A DNA stretch of 8,452 bases from Rhodospirillaceae bacterium (GCA_002724505.1 PBOV01000029.1:9846-18297), one strand, 5' to 3'; shown: positions 1 through 8,239, numbered from the stretch's first letter. Notes: generated by a model from the letters alone, not told the origin. A program made the numbers and translations.

Positions 1-1187
1 TTGAACATAACCCAAGAAACTCCGCCTTCTGCCTCAAGTAGAGACCGGGCCTCCAGAATCAAATCATCATAATCAAGACGCCCTTTTTCGCGTTTACATT
101 GCTCATAAGCCTGCAGCAATGACTGAACGAGAAGCAGAATCGCTGCGGTTGCGCGGGCCGTCACTATGCTGCGGATTTTCAACAAGACAGCCTTTAACCT
201 CGTCACTTCTTTAGTAAGGTTATCGGGTGCGGCGGGATTGATCTTTTCTGCAGCCTTATTGATCAATTTAGCGCGCTGAGCACCCGCCTGAGTGAAGAAA
301 ACGGAAATATAAGATGAAAAGTTTTGCGCCCGTTTCGCCGGATTGGCCTCTAGCCAATCTTCAATAATCCTTCCATGTTTTTGATCGTTCTTGCTGCCCT
401 GGAGCATAGACTTAGCCGCTTCTTTAAGCGCCGCACCATCAAAAGCCGTATCAATACACGCAGACGCCTTCACTGACCCCTCAGTCTCCGTCTCTTTCAC
501 GCCAAGGGTTTGGAAGACCGCTTCCGTCAATTCGTCAAGCCCAACATATTGTTTGATTAATCGGCTTAACCTGCCGCGCTCAGAAAACAGGTCGACTAAA
601 AGATCGTGAAATTCACTCTCGTGAATATGGCTGGTAACCTCGGCCAAGGCAGCAGCCAGCGGTGAACCCTCTTCATAACGCGCGCGCATTAGAACACGCG
701 CTTGCGCCTCATGCTGAATTTCAACCGCTTCGCGCTCATCCATGACCTGAAAATGAGGTGCCAGCCCGGCTTCCAGTGGAAATCGGCCAAGCAGTGATTC
801 ACAAAACGCATGGACCGTCTGAATTTTCATACCACCAGGAACATCGAGAACCAGCGCAAACAAGGTGCGTGCGCGTCGTACGACTGCAGCATCAGCGGGG
901 CGACCGGTCAACGATGTTATTTCCGCTTGCAGTTCTTCCACATCAGCGATTGCCCATTTAGCAAGTGCACGATTTATGCGGTTGGCCATTTCTGCCGCTG
1001 CGGCTTTTGTAAAAGTCAGGCACAGAAGCCTATGGGGGGCCGTACCAGAAAGAAGCAGCGCTAAAACCCGATCTGTCAGAACCTTTGTCTTACCAGTTCC
1101 TGCCGAAGCTGACACCCAGACTGATCGTCGCGGATCTGCCGCCCGCCGCTGTGCAATGCCAGGATCTGGTAAAGTTTTTAAAGTCAA
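1..1187 (-). CDS. addA: AddA, helicase-nuclease subunit of AddAB (N-terminal 395 codons; 3' end outside window)
   Basis: AddA is the UvrD/Rep-type (superfamily 1A) helicase and nuclease subunit of AddAB, which resects double-strand breaks and feeds RecA-dependent repair, as RecBCD does in enterics. I translated the minus strand by hand and found it open from the start to the window edge. Visible motifs are a Q-motif glutamine at residue 13, Walker A ASAGTGKT at 27-34, motif Ia LTFTKAAAAEM at 57-67, the IQTVHAFCE motif at 122-130 and RLDYDDL at 370-376. The DEAQDT Walker B box and the C-terminal nuclease domain would lie beyond position 1. The start is TTG at 1187-1185: it overlaps the addB stop by two bases, has AAGGAGG six bases upstream, and places the Q motif and Walker A where the family has them. 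The first in-frame ATG is M67, inside motif Ia, so it cannot be the start. Family call is near certain; the start is likely. Confidence 0.95.
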   Translation of the reverse strand, partial: MTLKTLPDPGIAQRRAADPRRSVWVSASAGTGKTKVLTDRVLALLLSGTAPHRLLCLTFTKAAAAEMANRINRALAKWAIADVEELQAEITSLTGRPADAAVVRRARTLFALVLDVPGGMKIQTVHAFCESLLGRFPLEAGLAPHFQVMDEREAVEIQHEAQARVLMRARYEEGSPLAAALAEVTSHIHESEFHDLLVDLFSERGRLSRLIKQYVGLDELTEAVFQTLGVKETETEGSVKASACIDTAFDGAALKEAAKSMLQGSKNDQKHGRIIEDWLEANPAKRAQNFSSYISVFFTQAGAQRAKLINKAAEKINPAAPDNLTKEVTRLKAVLLKIRSIVTARATAAILLLVQSLLQAYEQCKREKGRLDYDDLILEARSLLEAEGGVSWVMF

Positions 1188-4186
1188 TCGCTACCTCCTT
1201 CAATTGAAGACCACTCGAGAACACGCGCGAGATGGGTATAGTCGGACCAGCGTGGGGTATGAGATGGATCCGGTTGAGAAAGGTAAGGTGTCTCTGGATT
1301 ATCGAAACGGGTGACAAGGTCGGTCAATCCCCGCAGGGCGGCTTCCGCCAGCCCTTGGATCTCTTTGCCAGCAGGCCGACGCTCACCAGCTGGATCACCA
1401 CCACTTAATTGCCAAAATTCCAAAAGAGAGACAGGCGCCCCTGCAACGCCTGAAAATCCACCGGCCTCCGCGATAGCTGCTTCGAGCGGCAATTGTGGCG
1501 CAAAACCAAGTGAAATATCCGTGCCGCTTGGCGGCTGGCCTGTCTTATAATCAATTATACTGATCGTGCCATCCTCTAACTCGTCGACTCGGTCAGCCTG
1601 AGCGACCAATGTAAATTTTCCCTGTCTGGACATAATCTCCAATGCCCCAGGAACCTCGGTGTGGGTTTTTTTGATGTTTTGACGATAGGCTGTTTCTGTC
1701 TCGGCAAACCACTCGATTATCCGTTCATAACGCGGCCACCAGAAGGCCCAGACTCCGGGCAAAGAGAGAGTCTTGCCAAAGACCCTGACGCCTGTATCAC
1801 TGAGCACACGTAAAACATCCGGCGGCATATGATCAGGATAGTCACGCACGAAACGATCCAACGCCTCATGGATCATGGTGCCGCGCTCTGCCGCGCCTGG
1901 ATCGGCATCAATATAATCTAATGGTCGTAAACGCAGAATATGGCGAGCATAGACAGCATAGGGATCACGCATCCAGGTTTCGACCTGAGTTACCGAAAGC
2001 TGGCGCGGCCGGGCTCTAACAGGGGGCTTTGGCGCTGGAGCTTTTAATGGTTTTATAGATTCCGGTGCATCCAACGCCCCCTGCCACCCCAGTAAAGCGT
2101 CGCTACTTGCCGCCAATTCTGCCTTTACGGCAGGACCAACCTCCCCACCCCCATCCAAAACATTCTCGAGCCGCAAAAGCCAGCGCGCTGGGACTGTCGG
2201 CGCACCCTCGACGCGTTCCGCCCTTGTAATCATAACCTGCTCCGCACAAAAGGCTTGTGCAAAATCATGTGCGCTGAGGCCAATACGCCGCTCGATCGGC
2301 GGCAAACCAAACGCCTGGCGCATAGGACGGCTCATCCAGGGATCAGCTCTTGGCTCACTGGGCCAAACCGTCTCGTTCAACCCGCCAAGGCACATAAGAT
2401 CGGCCCGTTGCAACCGGGCTTCCAGCAAACCCCAAATATGCAATCTCGGGTGTGTACCGTAACGAGGTCGGACAATCCGCGACGCCATCAATACTTCCAG
2501 CAATGCCGGATAATCGGATCCTTCGATATCTGGAAATGTTTCGGCCGCTTCCCGCAGCTCAGAAATAAAAGATGCAGCTGCCTCGCCATCATCACCTGCC
2601 CATAGCCGATCTGGCCCCGAGGTTCCATGGCTCGCGGCGAGCTGTTCAGAAAATTGAACATGGGCGTCAATTAGTCCTACCAGTGAGACAATTTTGCTTG
2701 ATACGAGGAGTGATTCAAACGCCAACGCTATCGATTGCAATGACGCAATCCAACCCTTTAACTGTTCTGCCTCTTTGACAAACCGGGAATTACTATCGAT
2801 TAACCCCTGCAATACCGCGTCAAGGCCCACAAACCCCGGCGCCGGCCGTGGGCCCCGAAGTACTAAACGTTCGAGCAAGCGAACGCGGGTACGAAAGCTT
2901 GCAGTATCCATACCTCCCGCGGCCAGCGGGTGCTTAAGCAGTGAAAGAAGCTGAACTGGCGCAATCTGTTCCGTCAAACAGATCGCGGACAGCTGCAGAA
3001 ATGTGCCTGCTGGCGTCGAAGAAAGCGGGTGGCCCGCAGAGTCATCAATCTCGATATCCCAGCGTCGCAATTCAGCCGCGACCCGCCGCGCGAGGGCTCG
3101 GTCAGGCGTCACCAGAGCAGCAGTACGACCCGGTGTCTCAAGCGCCTCTCTTAGGGCAAGTGCGATGACCCCGGCCTCCTCCTGAGGCGTAGGGCAAGTA
3201 TTAAAACTCACTCTCGAAAGCGCTTGTGCGAAATCGATATCGGCATTTAGCGTTACCGTTTCGAGCGGCGCCATTGCAGCTTGAATTAACCGTACACGAT
3301 CTTCGCCGCACACAGGATTTACTGCACCAGACCAAGGCTCAATATCGCTGCTTTCCAACCCCATCATACGCACCAGTCGCACCATTCCGTATTGTGGGTG
3401 AGTTGCAGGCAGCGAAGCCGGTCCGTTGTCCTGCAGTGTCGGGTCATATCCGGGAAGTATGACGGCGCCACACGGCAGGTCCGCTATGGCTTTAAGCATG
3501 GCGGCGGTCGCCGGAATACTGCCAGTAGATCCAGCAGCATAAACCGGGCCCGACGGCGGCATTGTCTGCCATTTTTTTATTTGAGCAGCGCTCAGCAAGT
3601 TGCGCCGGCTAGCTGGATCTTCACACCCTAGGGCCGCAAGAAGATTTGGCCATTGTTCCGTAACAATCAATAGAAAATCAAGGGTGATTTGCCAATGGGC
3701 CGCATAGTTAGCGTCCACTAGGTCAAATAGACCTTCAAAACTCAATTGTTCAGTCTGCACCTGATCAAGAAATAATGTTAGAGCCGACGCTAGTCGAGTT
3801 GCATTTGCAGGACTTGGGAGCACTCCATGACGCTGCCGCTCCGCCTCCATAATTAAACGACTGAGAAGGAATTGGCGTTGTATATCTGGTATTGCCGGGG
3901 AAATTTCCAACGATGTCCCTGCTGTTGGTTCGTCCTCTGCTAGAAGTATCTCATCTTGTTGCTCAGCCTCACCCAGCGGCACGAGACTAGGTAATAGTAA
4001 AGCGTTTCCATAGCTTTGGCGCAAAAACGCCTCGGTGAGAGCGCGGCATGCACGGCGTGTCGGTAAGAATATCTGAATATCGCTGAGGGCAAATTCGTCG
4101 CCCTTATGCCGCTCCAGGAGGCCCGCGGCAAGCGAATCCAAAAACGGAATACCGGGGGGAATTGAATAGACAGTTGGCTTAACCAC
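1184..4186 (-). CDS. addB: AddB, double-strand break repair subunit with inactive helicase fold and C-terminal nuclease
   Basis: AddB partners AddA in the AddAB helicase-nuclease. The chosen start gives 1000 residues, a usual size for alphaproteobacterial AddB. The N-terminus (VYSIPPGIPFLDSLA, residues 6-20) has no Walker A GxxxxGKT, so this half is a helicase-like scaffold without evident ATPase activity. The C-terminal PD-(D/E)XK (PDDEXK_1) nuclease shows LSVTQVETW from about 730, RGTMIHEALDRF at 768-779, QADRVD at 863-868 and catalytic DYKTG at 879-883. The region from 726 to the end has no cysteine, so the iron-sulphur staple of Bacillus AddB cannot form. An in-frame ATG at 4282 would overlap murU by 104 bases. 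GTG at 4186-4184 overlaps the murU stop by 8 bases, has a weak GAAGAA upstream and puts the conserved VYSIPPG close to the N-terminus. TTG at 4204 is another candidate. The start is inferred; the family is clear. Confidence 0.93.
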   Translation of the reverse strand: MVKPTVYSIPPGIPFLDSLAAGLLERHKGDEFALSDIQIFLPTRRACRALTEAFLRQSYGNALLLPSLVPLGEAEQQDEILLAEDEPTAGTSLEISPAIPDIQRQFLLSRLIMEAERQRHGVLPSPANATRLASALTLFLDQVQTEQLSFEGLFDLVDANYAAHWQITLDFLLIVTEQWPNLLAALGCEDPASRRNLLSAAQIKKWQTMPPSGPVYAAGSTGSIPATAAMLKAIADLPCGAVILPGYDPTLQDNGPASLPATHPQYGMVRLVRMMGLESSDIEPWSGAVNPVCGEDRVRLIQAAMAPLETVTLNADIDFAQALSRVSFNTCPTPQEEAGVIALALREALETPGRTAALVTPDRALARRVAAELRRWDIEIDDSAGHPLSSTPAGTFLQLSAICLTEQIAPVQLLSLLKHPLAAGGMDTASFRTRVRLLERLVLRGPRPAPGFVGLDAVLQGLIDSNSRFVKEAEQLKGWIASLQSIALAFESLLVSSKIVSLVGLIDAHVQFSEQLAASHGTSGPDRLWAGDDGEAAASFISELREAAETFPDIEGSDYPALLEVLMASRIVRPRYGTHPRLHIWGLLEARLQRADLMCLGGLNETVWPSEPRADPWMSRPMRQAFGLPPIERRIGLSAHDFAQAFCAEQVMITRAERVEGAPTVPARWLLRLENVLDGGGEVGPAVKAELAASSDALLGWQGALDAPESIKPLKAPAPKPPVRARPRQLSVTQVETWMRDPYAVYARHILRLRPLDYIDADPGAAERGTMIHEALDRFVRDYPDHMPPDVLRVLSDTGVRVFGKTLSLPGVWAFWWPRYERIIEWFAETETAYRQNIKKTHTEVPGALEIMSRQGKFTLVAQADRVDELEDGTISIIDYKTGQPPSGTDISLGFAPQLPLEAAIAEAGGFSGVAGAPVSLLEFWQLSGGDPAGERRPAGKEIQGLAEAALRGLTDLVTRFDNPETPYLSQPDPSHTPRWSDYTHLARVLEWSSIEGGSD
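1194..1200 (-). promoter_or_regulatory. Strong Shine-Dalgarno for addA
   Basis: The minus strand reads AAGGAGG here, a full complement to the anti-Shine-Dalgarno sequence, six bases before the TTG start of addA. It lies inside the last codons of addB, where it encodes part of the C-terminal Glu-Gly-Gly. It decides the otherwise weak TTG start and suggests addA can be initiated independently as well as by coupling. Confidence 0.85.
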
Positions 4187-4928
4187 CGCAGGTTTCTTCG
4201 TCAAAAATACTGAAATTTCGAAACCATCCTTCAGCTTCTGCGAGCCCCGCCGGAGTTCCGATATGGTTCCAAGCACCGTCATGGACTATACCATAGAGCC
4301 GTCCTGCCCCTTCCGCGATATCATATAAATGCGTCAACGAAAATGGCCCCACCGGGGCATTCTCAAATAAACGTGGGTGCAAAAGCTGCACACCGGTAAA
4401 GACGAAGGGAGCCTTTAGATCATCACCCCGCCGGGTCAAAACACCGTCACCCGCACGACAATAATCGCCGGCTCCATCATAGCCCATCGCCTCATTAACA
4501 GGATGTAGAAGTAACAAGGCATCCATCGTTTTGTCCTGCCAGAATCTCATCAAGCGCATTAGGGCGGATTGTGATCCATCCTCCCATGCAACATCCGCAT
4601 TCACAACATAGAAGGGGTTCTCACCGAGTGAAGGCAGGGCCCAGGCAACACCGCCGCCAGTTTCTAAGAGCTGCGCAGTTTCATCAGAAAATTCAATCCT
4701 AGGATTTGTACGCGCCGCCAGATGATTTACGATCATATGCCCCAAATAATGAAGATTGATAGTTACACTTTCGACGTCCGCCGCTTTTAGATGATCAAGG
4801 ACTCGATCAAGCAAAGTCCTTCCTGCCAGTGACACCAAAGGTTTTGGAAGATTCTCGGTAATAGGTCTCATCCGCAAACCAAGTCCAGCCGCCAATACCA
4901 TCGCACGCGTAGGGCGCCCATCAATCAT
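4179..4928 (-). CDS. murU: Sugar-1-phosphate nucleotidyltransferase, probable MurNAc-1-phosphate uridylyltransferase MurU
   Basis: This is a 249-residue NTP_transferase-family protein. Its N-terminus carries the nucleotide-binding signature LAAGLGLRMRPITENLPKPL (12-31), followed by LLETGGGV (87-94), NAD at 110-112 in the position of the metal-binding aspartate, and HIGTPAGL (222-229) near the C-terminus. Size, motifs and position directly after an AmgK-like kinase fit MurU, which couples UTP to MurNAc-alpha-1-phosphate to give UDP-MurNAc in a peptidoglycan salvage route known from Pseudomonas. The enzyme is expected to be cytosolic. The start used is ATG 4928-4926, whose A is the last base of the kinase stop (TGATG). 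A TTG three bases earlier also overlaps the stop and sits better relative to an AGAAGGG, so the start may shift by one codon. Substrate is inferred from context; a mannose-1-phosphate or glucose-1-phosphate transferase is the main alternative. Confidence 0.82.
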   Translation of the reverse strand: MIDGRPTRAMVLAAGLGLRMRPITENLPKPLVSLAGRTLLDRVLDHLKAADVESVTINLHYLGHMIVNHLAARTNPRIEFSDETAQLLETGGGVAWALPSLGENPFYVVNADVAWEDGSQSALMRLMRFWQDKTMDALLLLHPVNEAMGYDGAGDYCRAGDGVLTRRGDDLKAPFVFTGVQLLHPRLFENAPVGPFSLTHLYDIAEGAGRLYGIVHDGAWNHIGTPAGLAEAEGWFRNFSIFDEETCGG

Positions 4929-5935
4929 CAAGTACCAAACCCTTCTGGTAATTGGCGTAACTCAGTTGGAATATAAAGATTAAACCATTGCTGCATTATT
5001 GCTAGATCCGGATGGTCGCACGCCGCTTCTAACAAGCGCCAAACTCGCGGGATATGTTTTAGATAAATGCGTTTGTTATCCCTTACACACAAGCGGGTAA
5101 AAATACCGATCACTTTTGCATGGCGCTGTGCACCAAGCACCGCCATCGACAAGTCGAGTTGGTTTGGATCGAGATCCGAGAAAGCGGCGAGATAGCGTTC
5201 CTTCACCTCATTCGCAGTAGCAGGTGAAACATCGCGTCTAGCATCTTCAATTAACGAAACAAGATCGTAAGTTACCGGGCCCACCACGGCGTCCTGAAAA
5301 TCGAGCAGACCACAAGCTGCAATACCGGGCCGATCATCAAGACGCATGAGATTGTCGACGTGAAAGTCTCGTAATACCAAGCTGTCAGGAATGTCAACGG
5401 GGAGGGATATCAGCAAGCGCCAGTGCTCCTGATATTCTTTGATAGCTTCTGCTGATAATAGACACCCGGTTGCCGCTGGAACAAACCAATCTGTTAACAA
5501 AGCTGCCTCAGCCAGGAGTAAATCCAAACTATAAGAAGGCTGTTTTTGCGGAATAACCTCAGCTGCGGGTTGTTTATGGAGATCAATTAAAAGGTCAGTA
5601 GCTAATAAATAAAGTTCGCGTTCCTGCTCTCCTGTCGCCAAAAGACGAGTGAAGGTTGAATCACCGAAATCCTCCAAAAGGATAAATCCATATTTGTAAT
5701 CTACCGCAAATATTTTAGGGGTACTATAACCAAGCCTGTCAAGATGATGAGCAATAGAAAGAAAAGGTCCAATCTCCTCAGGCGACGGCGCATCCATCAG
5801 TATTGCCCGACGATTTTTATCTTTTAGCCTGGTATACCGCCGAAATGATGCATCGTTAGTCAGTAGATTACGACGCGCGTTGCCCCACCCCTCCAATTCA
5901 AGAAATACATCGATTCTTTCCTGTCGCTCAGACAT
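4928..5935 (-). CDS. amgK: Phosphotransferase of the APH fold, probable anomeric MurNAc/GlcNAc kinase AmgK
   Basis: This 335-residue protein has the aminoglycoside/choline kinase (APH) fold. The ATP-binding lobe starts with ASFRRY (29-34), the catalytic loop is RDFHVDNLM (189-197; catalytic Asp in HVDN), and the metal-binding LDFQDA is at 211-216. No signal peptide or membrane segment is seen. Such genes are often labelled aminoglycoside phosphotransferase. Next to a MurU-like nucleotidyltransferase the better reading is AmgK, which phosphorylates MurNAc (and GlcNAc) at the anomeric carbon for recycling into UDP-MurNAc. I chose ATG 5935-5933, giving MSERQERIDVFL at the N-terminus, as is usual for the family, and an 8-base overlap with the tsaE stop. 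An upstream start at 6007 would add 24 residues of out-of-frame tsaE sequence. The ribosome site is weak (GGGG about 10 bases upstream), so translation is probably coupled to tsaE. Fold certain; substrate inferred. Confidence 0.83.
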   Translation of the reverse strand: MSERQERIDVFLELEGWGNARRNLLTNDASFRRYTRLKDKNRRAILMDAPSPEEIGPFLSIAHHLDRLGYSTPKIFAVDYKYGFILLEDFGDSTFTRLLATGEQERELYLLATDLLIDLHKQPAAEVIPQKQPSYSLDLLLAEAALLTDWFVPAATGCLLSAEAIKEYQEHWRLLISLPVDIPDSLVLRDFHVDNLMRLDDRPGIAACGLLDFQDAVVGPVTYDLVSLIEDARRDVSPATANEVKERYLAAFSDLDPNQLDLSMAVLGAQRHAKVIGIFTRLCVRDNKRIYLKHIPRVWRLLEAACDHPDLAIMQQWFNLYIPTELRQLPEGFGT

Positions 5936-6425
5936 AAATAGCAGACCCCAACCCTCTATCACGCCAAGACCCAAATTTATCAATTCGCATAATACGGTCG
6001 TTATCATGGTCTCCGGGAAGAAGAGTCAAATGTAAGCGGTTAGGTGGGAGATACAGGCCAAGACGTTCCGGCCATTCAATCAAGGAAACATCGTTGGCAA
6101 ATATATCTTCAATACCTAACTCCAGGGTATCTTTAGCATCATCAATTCGATAAAGATCGATGTGAAAAATAGAAAACGGCGGAAAATCATACTGTTGAAC
6201 AAGAGAAAAGGTCGGACTTGGAATATCTGGGACCGAAATCTCGTATGTCGTTGCCAATACCCGAATAATCGAACGAGCAAGTACTGTTTTACCTATCCCA
6301 AGATTTCCAGACAGGCCTATCACATCGCCTGGTTTTAGTATTTTTGCTATATGCACAGCAAAAGCTTCTATCGCTGTTATATCAGCAAGTTTAAATAATA
6401 CAGGAACATTAAAATTGTTGACCAT
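5928..6425 (-). CDS. tsaE: TsaE, ATPase of the tRNA t6A37 threonylcarbamoyladenosine machinery
   Basis: TsaE works with TsaB and TsaD in the cytosol to transfer threonylcarbamoyl to A37 of tRNAs reading ANN codons; its ATPase resets the complex. The protein has 165 residues, close to the family's usual 150-160. It shows the P-loop GLSGNLGIGKT (37-47), PSPTFSLVQ (69-77), the HIDLYRI segment (88-94) and IEWPERL (116-122), all family hallmarks. The P-loop departs slightly from the usual GDLGAGKTT (Asn for Asp, Ile for Ala, Val after GKT) but keeps GxxxxGKT. The ATG start at 6425-6423 has no clear Shine-Dalgarno. It is the first gene of the overlapping run tsaE-amgK-murU-addB-addA and its end overlaps amgK by 8 bases. 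Family assignment is secure. Confidence 0.95.
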   Translation of the reverse strand: MVNNFNVPVLFKLADITAIEAFAVHIAKILKPGDVIGLSGNLGIGKTVLARSIIRVLATTYEISVPDIPSPTFSLVQQYDFPPFSIFHIDLYRIDDAKDTLELGIEDIFANDVSLIEWPERLGLYLPPNRLHLTLLPGDHDNDRIMRIDKFGSWRDRGLGSAIYV

Positions 6426-6439
6426 ATCTATTGCCGCTT

Positions 6440-6453
6440 GTAACCGCCGTTAC
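6440..6453. repeat. Small inverted repeat upstream of tsaE
   Basis: GTAAC and GTTAC form a perfect 5-bp inverted repeat with a 4-base centre (cgcc), ending 15 bases upstream of the tsaE start. Its place just before the ATG could let it affect initiation or bind a small regulator. It is short enough to occur by chance, and no T-tract follows in either direction. Confidence 0.25.
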
Positions 6454-6470
6454 CGATTCTCGCAATTGAT

Positions 6471-6494
6471 GGTTGTTTCCCCGCCTTAACAACC
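6471..6494. repeat. Inverted repeat (7-bp arms) between ahcY and tsaE
   Basis: GGTTGTT (6471-6477) and AACAACC (6488-6494) are perfect complements around a 10-base centre. The RNA of the minus strand could fold into a weak stem-loop about 50 bases after the ahcY stop. No run of U follows, so it is not a convincing rho-independent terminator. It may be a weak 3' structure, part of the tsaE leader, or chance. Confidence 0.3.
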
Positions 6495-6546
6495 CTTCAA
6501 TTCACCGTTAGCAATAGCTTTATGCCATAGCATAGGGCAGTTTTAG

Positions 6547-7890
<1,344 letters not shown>

Positions 7891-7900
7891 TTACCATAAA

Positions 7901-7931
7901 ATTATAACTTGAGGACGGCGCCGTATAGCAA
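7901..7931 (-). promoter_or_regulatory. Candidate sigma-70-type promoter for ahcY
   Basis: On the minus strand a perfect TATAAT (7906-7901) lies about 60 bases upstream of the ahcY ATG. TTGCTA (7931-7926; four of six matches to TTGACA) precedes it by 19 bases, longer than the usual 16-18. The predicted leader is about 50 nucleotides, too short for most riboswitches, and I recognise no SAH or SAM riboswitch core. The spacer contains a 10-bp GC palindrome, which could serve as an operator. The -10 is attractive; the full promoter is a guess. Confidence 0.4.
7915..7924. promoter_or_regulatory. Perfect 10-bp palindrome ACGGCGCCGT in the ahcY promoter spacer
   Basis: ACGGCGCCGT is identical to its reverse complement and stands out as a GC block in AT-rich surroundings. 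It sits between the candidate -35 and -10 of ahcY. With no loop it is a poor hairpin, so a site for a dimeric repressor is more plausible than a terminator. No regulator can be named from sequence alone. Confidence 0.35.
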
Positions 7932-7938
7932 TTAATTG
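7929..7938. promoter_or_regulatory. Perfect 10-bp palindrome CAATTAATTG beside the first
   Basis: CAATTAATTG is self-complementary and lies four bases from the GC palindrome, with centres 14 bases apart. It overlaps the candidate -35. AT-rich palindromes arise easily by chance, so it carries weight only together with its neighbour. Confidence 0.25.
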
Positions 7939-7972
7939 TAGTGAAACGCAAGTCTTTTGGTAAGATAGCCGA

Positions 7973-8239
7973 CTACTCTTCATCGAACCGATTCTCGACA
8001 AGGTCAGCCAGCGCAGAAAGGCCTCTTTCCGCCTCTGGTCCCTCAGCTGTAATCACAACATTTACACCCGGCCCCGCTGCAAGCAGCATGAGTCCCATGA
8101 TTGACAAGGCGGAAACTTTTAAACCTGTTGCCTCGACATTAAACTCCGCATCAAATTTTTCAGCCAATTTAGCAAAGCGAGCCGCTGCCCTAGCGTGTAA
8201 CCCACGTCGATTTATTATCGTCACACATTTCGTTAGCAC
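7973..8239 (-). CDS. ptsH: HPr phosphocarrier of a regulatory PTS
   Basis: HPr takes phosphate from phosphorylated Enzyme I on a histidine and passes it to EIIA proteins. The 88-residue protein has NRRGLHARAAARF (10-22) with active-site His15, and LSIMGLMLLAAGPG (45-58) with Ser46, the residue phosphorylated by HPr kinase/phosphorylase. Length and both sites are typical. The start is GTG at 8239-8237: an in-frame TAG lies four codons upstream, no ATG precedes His15, and AGG lies eight bases ahead. The gene follows the EIIA gene after 53 bases without a visible terminator, so the two are probably co-transcribed. In Alphaproteobacteria this EIIA/HPr pair, usually with hprK upstream, has regulatory roles in carbon and nitrogen metabolism rather than sugar uptake. 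The symbol is by homology; the name npr is also used for such proteins. Confidence 0.95.
   Translation of the reverse strand: MLTKCVTIINRRGLHARAAARFAKLAEKFDAEFNVEATGLKVSALSIMGLMLLAAGPGVNVVITAEGPEAERGLSALADLVENRFDEE

Larger units (their letters stand above)
6426..6546. other. Intergenic gap between ahcY and tsaE
   Basis: These 121 bases hold no gene, no clear terminator for ahcY and no convincing promoter for tsaE. Several alphaproteobacterial relatives, as I recall them, carry a sensor histidine kinase gene at this point; here there is none, nor any visible remnant. Apart from the inverted repeats listed separately, there is a 5-bp one (TATGC/GCATA) at 6521-6534. The tsaE promoter, if separate, must lie here or in the 3' end of ahcY. 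Confidence 0.6.

Noticed and set aside
865..1314. Plus-strand open frame of 149 codons across the addA/addB junction
   Set aside because: It is antisense to two well-supported genes, has no recognisable domain and is explained by the G+C-rich codons of the opposite strand.
2255..2605. Plus-strand open frame of 116 codons inside addB
   Set aside because: It lies entirely antisense to the conserved part of addB, and its translation is low-complexity with no motif; a shadow frame.
4187..4282. N-terminal extension of AddB from ATG 4282
   Set aside because: It would overlap the conserved C-terminal part of murU, including its last 30 or so codons, by 104 bases in another frame, and the added residues do not resemble AddB.
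4928..5935. Aminoglycoside resistance gene
   Set aside because: The APH fold is shared by many small-molecule kinases. Placement before a MurU-like gene in a conserved core cluster argues for a sugar kinase.
5936..6007. 24-residue extension of the APH-type kinase with a hydrophobic look
   Set aside because: It could be mistaken for a membrane anchor, but it overlaps the tsaE coding sequence, and the family normally begins at the MSERQ-like methionine.
6471..6510. Promoter for tsaE using TTGAAG and AACAAC
   Set aside because: The -35-like TTGAAG matches at four positions, but the -10 matches at only three and overlaps an inverted repeat; too weak to call.
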